Assembly (NCBI GenBank): GCA_963921195.1
Contig: OY992538.1
Span: 236,709,462-236,773,461, forward strand
DNA length: 64,000 bases
Source of the DNA: Pegoplata infirma
Lineage: Eukaryota; Arthropoda; Insecta; Diptera; Anthomyiidae
Reading direction: 5' to 3'
In this document: positions 56,075 to 64,000 of the stretch, piece after piece
Numbering within the stretch: position 1 is the first letter of the stretch
How the letters are laid out: each line of letters begins with the position of its first letter
The notes under the pieces: model-generated
The model's database searches: none
What the model saw: the letters and a program-made list of their open reading frames with translations, nothing else
What the model was told of the DNA's origin: nothing
Program-made: the position numbers and the translations under genes

Positions 56075-56549
56075 TAGGAAAAATGTTGAGACTTTTGTTT
56101 AGGAAGTTTTGTTGTATATGTTAAGTGAGACCTTTTACATAGGAAAAATGTCCCAGAACCCGCATAAAAAAAATTTGTACTGTGGGGTCATTTTTAATTA
56201 TATCGTTGTTGTATTAACAAACATTTTAATTATATTGACATATAAATAATTAATATTTTACTTTACGACACAATTTGTCAATACAATTAAATTGTTTGTT
56301 AATACAACAACGATTTTATCGAATATGAGCCCACAATACAATTTTTTCTGTTCTATGTCTCAGAATTTAAGACTTTTTTATAGAAAGATGACTCAGAAAC
56401 AGTATGTACATTTACCATAAGGGAAACGTCTCAGAGTTTAGACAATTGCCTTAAAAAAATGGTAAAAATCAAAACGAAAGATTTTTTTTAATCGGATCTG
56501 AACATCCCGATTATCACCGTTATGAACCGATTTGACTGAAGCTTAAAAT

Positions 56550-57005
56550 ATATATAAAAAAAAAGATTTTAAAGTTGGGGTGTCTCGGTTTATCGGCCAT
56601 ATCAGTGTTTAAAAATTTCGTTACCTCCTTATGAAACAATGTGGACCCTCGGGAAGATTTCGATAACTCCCTAACTAGCAGGAATATCGTATAGATTAAA
56701 AATATGTGTCGAATTAAATCGTTGGTCTATGGCTTCACATAAATATTCCCCACAATTTACATATTTTCGTGAAGAAAATATTTAACGAAGCCGAATTATT
56801 ACGTGGCTATTCCGCTGTTGGATAGTTATTTAAGAAACCTTTCTTCTTATATAGAAACATCATATAGTTTCTTAAGAAGAAAAGTTTAAAAATATAAAAA
56901 TGTTTTTGTTTGCCATTTTTTTACCCATTTTTTGAACTCCTAAATCCGCGATATGACCGATAAGCCGAGACACTCCAATCTTAGAATTGTATTTTTTATA
57001 TCGTC
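56550..57005. mobile_element. MITE-like palindrome in the left arm
   Basis: TTGGGGTGTCTCGGTTTATC at 56575 pairs with the complement of TTGGAGTGTCTCGGCTTATC ending 56978, and pairing continues outward with mismatches. A second hairpin of 'ttcttaagaagaaa' type is inside (56830-56885). Confidence 0.6.
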
Positions 57006-57552
57006 AAACTATATTCAATAAATGCCAACTCGAAAAAGCTTACTTTTCAGGAGAGCTAAAAAACTAGTTATTTTGCATATTATTGTAAAAATAAACAATG
57101 TACCTTCCATAAGATGGTTTAAATATTCTAAATTATTTTTACATATGCCAAAAATTTCATATTTTGCACTGGTTTGCGTATTTTTTTGAGATGGCATTTA
57201 TTACTATATCAAAAAACAAATATTTTTTTAGAGTTGGCATATTTTGTCGGAAACTAAAAATAATTTTTTTTTTGAAAATTTTTTATAATTTTTTTTTTTT
57301 TTTTGGATTTTGTTTTCCTTAGTGCGGTAATTGCAAAAACTAAAAAAAATTAAAAATCTTTGCATATTTTTAAAAGTTACTAGCTCCGAAAGCCTTTTAA
57401 TCTCAGGGTGGTCAACTTTGGCACTCTGTAACTCACTCTGTATTGTAATAGGGTCACTCCAAACTAGCTATTTAAAAAGCTTATATCATTGACTTTATTT
57501 GCCCCACTCATAATGTTTCAATCTGATAAATAGTTTGAAAGTTACATATAAG

Positions 57553-59692
57553 TATGGGGGTTTTCGTGTCAACTGACACAACTTTTGAAACCGATGTCTT
57601 CCGATCGGGATGAAATTTGCACCAAGGTTAGTCCTATTGGATAGTAGTTCAGACACAATTTTTCAGCGAGATCGGTCAAGGACTCTCTGAGTTAGAGGGG
57701 GTCGAAATTTGACATTTTGGCCAAAGAGGTGTTTATTCTCATCCATGTAACTTCTTACCTATTGTTGTTAGCAAAATGTGTCCCAAACAGTTTAGTTAGC
57801 TATTTGTTCAGTCTTTCGAAAAAAAATTATAAAAAAATTTTTGATTTTTTTTTTTTAAAATCTAAAACTTTTTTGACTTTTTCCTCAAATTGGGCCCTCT
57901 TTTTTTTTTTTTTTTTTTTGATTCAAAAGAAAGCTTATGTGATTTCCTTTAAGAGCTATGGGGTGGCTTAGTGGGATGCGAGTGGGATATCTATGAAAAT
58001 TTTTTTTTTTAACTTTGGAACACAAAAAATGGTTCTTCAATTTGCACTATTAGGCGTTTGATAGCTCACCAGTTTTCGAGTTCGATCCGGGACACCCTCT
58101 AATTTTGATAGGTTCAAAAAAGAAAGCATAAGCCAAAAAATAAGGGCGATGGGGAGGGGCCATATGGCCCCACATCGGGTTCAAAGTTGGGCGTAAAGAG
58201 GTAAAAATCCTTAAAAAGTCTCAAAACTCCCCTAGAAACGCCCCTGGAGGGGAGCAATGTAAGACCGACCTCCAATAATTTTCTGTCCCCAAAATTTTTC
58301 TTGAACATACCTAACCTCTATTTCCACTTCCTAAGGGGGCTCCCATACAAAATGACATTTTTATAAAATTTGCTCCTACCGTTCTAACTGTCCATAGGGT
58401 GCCCCTAGAGAAGTAAAATGTATGACCGACCCCCAATATTTTTTCAACTCCAACATTTTCTCAGAATATACCTACACTTTATTTTCAACTCTTAAGGGGG
58501 TCCCCATACATTTTTTTTTTTTATTTTTTTATTAGTTTTTAAAAATACATTTTTTATAATGTAGGGGAGCCCCTTAGGGAGTGGAGATAGGGTGTTATAA
58601 TGTTCGGACAAAATGTTGGTAACTAAAAAATAATGGGGGTTGATCGTAATTTTTGCCTCTCTAGGAGTCACGGTAGGGGCTGTAGAAGCTGGTTTAATAA
58701 AACAAATTTATAAAAAATAAAAGAAATGTATGGGGACCACCTTAAGGGTTAAAGATACATTGTAGGTATGTTTGCAAAAAATGTTGGAATTAATAAAATA
58801 ATAGAGGTCGGTCATACATTTGGCCCCACTAGGGGCACTTTAGGGTAAGTTAGAATGGTAGGATCAAATTTTTTAAAAATGTTTTGTATGGGAGCCCCCT
58901 TAGGAAGTGAAAATAGGGTTAAGGTATGTTCAAGAAAAATGTTGGGAACAGAAAATTATTGGAGGTCGGTCTCACATTGCACCCCTCCAGGGGCGTTTCT
59001 AGGGAAGTTTTGGGGCTTTTTGAGGATTTTACCCTCTTTACGCCCAACTTTGACCCCGATGTGGGGCCATATGGCCCCTCCCCACCGCCCTTATTTTTTG
59101 GCTTATGCTTTCTTTTTTGAACCTATCAAAATTAAAGGGTGTCCCGGATCGAACTCGAAAACTGGTGAGCTATCCCACGCCTAATAGTGCAAATTGAAGA
59201 ACCGTTTTTTGTGTTCCAAAGTTAAAAAAAAAATGTTCATAGATATCCCACTCTCATCCCACTAAGCCACCCCATAGCTCTTAAAGGAAATCACATAAGC
59301 TTTCTTTTGAATCAAAAAAAAAAAAAAAAAAAAAAAGGGCCCAATTTGAGGAAAAAGTCAAAAAAGTTTTAGATTTTTAAGAAAAAAAATAAATTTTTTT
59401 TTTTAATTTTTTTTATAATTTTTTTTCGAAAGACTGAACAAATAGCTAACTAAACTCTTTGGGACACATTTTGCTAACAACAATAGGTAAGAAGTTACAT
59501 GGATTAGAATAAACACCTCTTTGGCCAAAAAGTCAAATTTCGACCCCCTCTAACTCAGGGAGTCCTCGACCGATCTCGCTGAAAAATTGTGGCTGAACTA
59601 CTATCCAATAGGACTAACCTTGGTGCAAATTTCATCCCGATCGGAAGACATCGGTTTCAAAAGTTGTGTCAGTTGACACTAAAACCCCCATA
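57553..59692. mobile_element. 2.1-kb palindrome with inverted tandem units
   Basis: TATGGGGGTTTT and GTGTCAACTGACAC at the left are mirrored at the right end; arms pair over about 1 kb. Toward the centre each arm consists of roughly 160-bp tandem units ('gaccgacccccaatatt' to 'cttaagggggtccccatac'), two in one orientation (from 58255 and 58415) and three in the other (near 58560, 58725, 58880). The frames 58114-58308 minus and 58926-59120 plus are the same sequence read from the two arms, which shows they are palindrome products, not genes. Confidence 0.85.
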
Positions 59693-60130
59693 TATAAGCA
59701 ATTTTTTTTTTGCAAACACTATTTACCGATATTTTCAAAATGGCAATATCTCGAAAACTAGGCATTAGATATAAAAATCTTTACCAGATTCGTGTTCAGA
59801 AAGGCAAATGCAATAAGATATGTGGTCTAATTTAAAAAAAAAAAATTACAATGGGAGTTGGCATTTATTTTCACCAAAAAAATATGTACTTTGAGTTAGC
59901 AGAATAACAAAAATGGATGTAAAACGACAAAAAATTATTTTTTTGCTCTGAAATTTTTACCACTGATGGGTATTGCATAGGGAAGCTATTTTCCATCTGA
60001 AACTCATTTCGGTCAAATTTGAGTTGGCATATTTTGAATATAGGTTCACGATATATATTTTAAATTTCAGGATAATCGGTTCATAAGGGTTGTAATACTT
60101 CCCTTGTAAGAATTTTTTGATCCGATTCAA

Positions 60131-61545
60131 GTGTACGGCCAAATTAAAAATTTATCGGACGGTGTTATAAATTTGTAAATCTTTGCCACCTTTCGTTTTT
60201 GAACAAATATTAAAAAAAATTAAATCCGAACGAATGAGTAATAAACAATTGACGTATTTTTTCATTGCTCATACGTTAAGGTGTTCTTGAAATTTAATTT
60301 TACTTTTTAAAAAGTTAAAAATTAAAAAAAGTCTGCTATAATTTTACGCACAACAGTTAAACTGTATTATTGCATATTGTTCATACGTATGTAAGTATAT
60401 GAAGCGATATGCTATGCCATGTAGTCATCTCATATGTGGTCTAAAGTTTTTTTTTTTTTTTTAATTTTATAAACATTAAACGGTATCTTTTCTATCAATC
60501 TATCTATCAACTCTTATCGCGCATCAGCATCAACATGTTATTTATTTTTATTTTTTCTAAATATTTTATTTGTTATCTTGGAGATACTATCAATGTTCAT
60601 TATGGAAAACATGTTGTCATCAATTTGTTTTTCTATCATAACAAATAAAAATTAAATAATATTGATTTGCTTGTTTTTTTGCTTTTTTTCTTAAATTTTT
60701 AAAATTTTTTACTCATGTCTTTGCCTTTTAAAATTATATGGAATTTCATTTAATTTTACTTTTTTTTTTCAAACAATGTTTGTTCTTTTTTCTTAAGAAT
60801 AATAGTTCAATGTCGTATGTAGTATGAAAGAAAATAAAATCAATGAAATTATGTTTTACATACCTTAATTATGTAGAAATAAATACATAACTATGGAATT
60901 TTTTTTTGCACTATCTAAAAAAAAATTTAAAGTTTCCACCAAAAAAAAAAATAAAATTCTTTTTCAATGACTGTTTTTTGGCCAAATATGTTTGAATGAA
61001 TTTTTAGATAAGGACACTTTTTAATTGGCTAGTTAAAACCAGAATAAAACAACAAAAAAAAAAAAGAAAAAAAAACTACGTTATAAAAATTTAAATTAAG
61101 ATTAATTGCTAAAAATGTGCCATTAACTTACATACGAATAATAAATAAATGTATAAAAATAGTAAAAGTTTTGTTATTTTCGTCGAAGACTTTTTGAAAA
61201 AAAAACAAAGTGTGATTAGAAAAGTTTTCACGTGATGAAGTGTTAAGATTGTAATCGCTTACAATAAAGACAAATTCCTTGTTTCCTAAGTACTTGAAAA
61301 TTTAAATTCAGTTAAGAACTGCACATATAATAGCCCGAGTAAAAAACGTTTTTTAATTTACCACAATCTTGTTGTGATAATTTTAGAAATCGGGGATTCC
61401 TAAAATTAATAAAATACTTTTGTAGATTTTTAGTAGATTTGCCAAAATCTGGTCAAATAATCCTGAATTTATAAAATTACCAAAATCTTGTCGAATTTTC
61501 ATCTTCGTACTATACTTCTAAATTTACCACAATCTTTATTGTTCA
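60131..61545. other. AT-rich DNA, nothing recognised
   Basis: Long A and T runs, no domain, no terminal repeats. Resembles unique intron or intergenic sequence of a fly. Confidence 0.4.
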
Positions 61546-62935
61546 CAGATAAAAAAAAAAAAATATTTGAGTAAATTTTTAATACTTTTGAGTAAAAAAT
61601 TACTCAATTTTGCACCAGTTATCGATTTAATAGTATTGAGTAAATTTTTAATAAAAATTTATTAAATGTTTCAGAAAAAATTTGAGTAAATTTTTAATTG
61701 ACACAATTTAAAATTTACTCAAAATTTATCTATTTTTTTTTTTTTTAAATTTTAAAAAAGTTTTAAATTTTTTTACAAAAAAAAAACTTGTTTTTTCAAA
61801 CTTTACCAAACATATTTATGTCTCAAAAACATAGGAACATTTTATAAAGAGGATTAAAAACTTTCATATACATATACAAGAAAGTATAAACTAAACGAGA
61901 ATTTAACAAGTAGAAAAGTTAAATTCGACTTGGCCGAAACTATGAATACCCTCCACAATGCCCATTTTAAGTGATGGTAAATTTTCTAACGTGAAAAAAA
62001 TAACCGTTTTGATTAGAAATATTTTACTTTGTCTAAAAAATTTTTTTTTAGTAATTTTTGAAAAAAAAAAAAAAAAAAATACTAATTTTTTTTTGAGTGT
62101 AAAATTTACTAATTTTTTTTTGAGTGTAAAATTTTTTTCGAGTGTATTTTTTATTTGTTTTGGTATAAAAATATTTTTGAGTGACAAAATTACGTTGTAA
62201 AATATTTTTGTGACTTACCAATATTTTTAAAACAGGTTTAACGGGTTTTCAACACGTGAATTTAAGGTGAAGCTAATCTGAAATTCACGGTTTTGCAAAT
62301 AACTTTTAAACCACTGTACCGATTTGGCTGAAATTCAATACGACCTAGGCTGGAGGAACAAAAAATATATATGCCGAGCTTCAGCATCCTCAGAATTGCT
62401 TTTCGAAAGTTATAGTGCTTTTTATCTCATAAATTCACGAAAAACCCTTGCCGAAATTCAGTCTTTTGCTCATAACTTTTGAACCACTGGACCGATTTCG
62501 CTGGATTGCAATACCAACCTGACCAGATAAATACCCAACATATATGCCAAACTTCAGGAGCCTTCGTAAAGTCTTTCAAAAGTTAACGTGTTTTCAACAG
62601 ACAGACGGACAGACGGACGGACGGACGGACATCGCTAGATCGTCTTAAAATCGATCGAGGATCATGAATATATATACTTAATGGGGTCCTATACCAATAT
62701 TTCAAGGTATTACAAACGGAATGACAAACTTATATATACCCTCTATCACTAGAGTGGAGGGTATAAAAAACTATGAGAGTTTAAAAAAAAATTAAAAAAA
62801 TTATTAAATTTTTTTATTAAATTATTTACTTAAATTGTTTTTAAAACTCTTAAGTAAATTTTTAATTGCGTCAATTAAATAATTACTCAATTTTTGTTGT
62901 TAAATTTTAACAAGTGATTACTCAAATTTGTTTCC
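61546..62935. mobile_element. Second copy of the CACAGATAAA / TTGAGTAAATTT element
   Basis: CACAGATAAAAAAAAA after TT, then GAGTAAATTTTTAATAC words, 'ttgcaccagttatcgattta' and, after the insertion at 61904-62765, 'taattgcgtcaattaaataa' and 'aacaagtgattactcaaa'. Read inverted, this is the order of 19054-19903. The right terminus is missing (breaks off near 62935). Confidence 0.65.
61904..62765 (-). mobile_element. Helentron-like element, minus orientation
   Basis: 'aacaagtagaaaagttaaat' and TTCGACTTGGCCGAA at the left, GACAGACGGACGGACGGACG microsatellite (62600-62630), and stem-loop TATACCCTCTATCAC...GTGGAGGGTATA at the right (62735-62765). Close relative of the copy at 63204, nested in the CACAGATAAA element. 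Confidence 0.78.
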
Positions 62936-62949
62936 TCCATTTTCTAAAA

Positions 62950-63068
62950 GAAAATCTCAGATTCTGAGACATTTTCTTAAAGAAAATCTCAGATTCTGAG
63001 ACATTTTCTTAAAGAAAATCTCAGATTCTGAGACATTTTCTTAAAGAAAATCTCAGATTCTAAGACAT
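62950..63068. repeat. 32-bp minisatellite, four units
   Basis: Almost identical tandem copies of AAAGAAAATCTCAGATTCTG followed by AGACATTTTCTT. Each unit holds the CTCAGA/TCTGAG dyad seen in the array at 18120-18480. Confidence 0.9.
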
Positions 63069-63203
63069 TTTCCTACACTCAAAAAAAACCTTGTAAAATA
63101 ACAAGAACAATTTTTAACTTTTTTTTTGCTACCTCCTATTTGACAAGAATTCCTTGTAATTTTACAAGCTTTTTACCAATAGTTTTGTAATTTTACAAGT
63201 TTT

Positions 63204-64000
63204 TATACCCTCCACTTAGTGATAGAGGGTATATATATATAAGTTTGTCATTCCGTTTGTAACTTATCGAAATATCGGTCTGGGACCCCATAAAGTATAT
63301 ATATTCATGATGCCCGATCGATTTTAAGACATTCTAGCGATGTCCGTCTGTACGTCTGTCCGTCTGTCCGTCTGTCCGTCTGTCCGTCTGTCCGTCTGTC
63401 CGTCTGTCCGTCTGTCCGTCTGTCCGTCTGTCCGTCTGTCCGTCTGTCCGTCTGTCCGTCTGTCCGTCTGTCCGTCTGTCCGTCTGTCCGTCTGTCCGTC
63501 TGTCCGTCTGTCCGTCTGTCCGTCTGTCCGTCTGTCCGTCTGTCCGTCTGTCCGTCTGTCCGTCTGTCCGTCTGTCCGTCTGTCCGTCTGTCCGTCTGTC
63601 CGTCTGTCCGTCTGTCCGTCTGTCCGTCTGTCCGTCTGTCCGTCTGTCCGTCTGTCCGTCTGTCCGTCTGTCCGTCTGTCCGTCTGTCCGTCTGTCCGTC
63701 TGTCCGTCTGTCCGTCTGTCTGTCTGTGGAAAATGCTATCACGGGCAAAATATTGCACAGAGATGACTGAAACTCAACATATTTATTGAAAGTTATCCCG
63801 ATAAGTTTGGTATTGCATTTGAGCGATATCGGTTCAGCAGTTGAAAAGTTATGAGCGAAATTGTAAGCACACCTCAAAAATTTCAGTACATTCAAGATAA
63901 CCTAAAAATACAAAATGCTTTAATTCGGCTTCTGGTTAACATATGTGTACATAATTGAACACCAAATGGTAGTTAAACAAGTACGAACATATTTTTTGAC
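63204..64000 (+). mobile_element. Helentron-like element, truncated by the window end
   Basis: Stem-loop TATACCCTCCACTTAGTGAT...GAGGGTATA (63204-63233), 'aagtttgtcattccgtttgt', 'tatcgaaatatcggtctggg', 'gattttaagacattctagcg', then a greatly expanded octamer array and the body 'gtttggtattgcatttgagc'. The 3' hairpin would lie outside. Confidence 0.78.
63352..63727 (+). repeat. (GTCCGTCT)n microsatellite, about 46 units
   Basis: A virtually pure octamer array of about 370 bp in the GTCY core of the Helentron-like element. It generates long open frames on both strands (63305-63895), which are artefacts. Other copies in the window have between two and seven units. Confidence 0.97.

Larger units (their letters stand above)
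56471..60130. mobile_element. 3.7-kb composite palindrome
   Basis: Outer arms: AATCGGATCTGAAC with TTATGAACCGATTTGACTG on the left are mirrored near 60040-60130 (TCGGTTCATAAGGGTTG, GATCCGATTCA). GAGTTGGCATATTT words recur near 57000, 57230, 59864 and 60020 in mirrored positions. Within it lie a smaller palindrome (56550-57005, 'gtgtctcggtttatcgg') and the large palindrome 57553-59692. Confidence 0.6.
63076..64000. mobile_element. Left part of a CACTCAAAA-type element running off the window
   Basis: TA (63074-63075) then CACTCAAAAAAAACCTTG, and GTAAAATTAC-type words up to 63203, where a Helentron-like element begins. The right end would lie beyond the window. Its interior words match 55613-56074. 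Confidence 0.6.

Noticed and set aside
58114..59184. Matching 'proteins' on opposite strands (VGPYGPSP motif)
   Set aside because: The two frames are the two arms of the same palindrome, so the similarity is not protein conservation.
63305..63895. Long open frames on both strands (DGQTDRRT and CPSVRLSV repeats)
   Set aside because: They are translations of the octamer microsatellite in a mobile element; no start context, domain or codon bias.

Overview
The window looks like AT-rich euchromatin or pericentric DNA of a higher (schizophoran, probably calyptrate) fly. The grounds are the repeat content: Jockey and LOA/I/R1-type LINEs, an RTE-type LINE, Helentron-like short elements carrying GTCY microsatellites, and many hAT-like, TA-target and palindromic non-autonomous DNA elements. 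There is no bacterial or viral gene organisation, and I see no tRNA, rRNA or CRISPR array. Species assignment is inference.

Only one short piece looks like a host gene: a 124-bp exon on the minus strand (46869-46992) with a consensus donor (GTAAGT) and a pyrimidine-rich acceptor. If it is real, most of the window is intron of a large minus-strand gene whose introns have filled with transposons. The only long intact reading frame (43232-45475, minus) is the RT plus RNase H part of a young, 5'-truncated LINE. It is flanked by a 14-bp target-site duplication that also supplies its ATG.

Layout. 0-7.8 kb: LINE remnants (105-455, 2535-2760, 3664-4075, 4478-4592), a 19-bp minisatellite, then a Jockey element on the minus strand. 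7.8-10.9 kb: that Jockey is split by a 2.7-kb Transib-like element (5-bp TSD CGGTG), which contains a TA-flanked element, which contains an exon-like coding scrap. 12.8-17.7 kb: Helentron-like elements hit by a TTA-target element and a Mutator-like palindrome (9-bp TSD), plus a hAT-like MITE (8-bp TSD). 18.1-20.3 kb: minisatellite, then a LINE RNase H split by a TA-target element that itself received an RTE tail (12-bp TSD). 22-28.3 kb: low-complexity arrays, a 2.7-kb element with CACTG ends, and a hAT-like palindrome. 28.6-31.4 and 36-45.5 kb: LINE graveyards. 34-36 kb: three-level nest. 45.5-53.2 kb: TT/TA-target elements, hAT-like MITEs and Helentron-like elements nested in each other. 53.4-60.1 kb: two 2-kb palindromes. 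61.5-64 kb: further nested TA-target and Helentron-like elements, with a 46-unit octamer microsatellite.

The strongest evidence comes from target-site duplications and from paralogous 'empty sites' (one repeat copy interrupted, another intact). These give element ends and insertion order without any database search. The theme is a large set of non-autonomous elements with little or no coding capacity, many of them long palindromes or arrays of one short word in both orientations. Two sets with ends CACTCAAAAA and CACAGA(T/A)AAA and a 2-bp TA or TT duplication may be undescribed.
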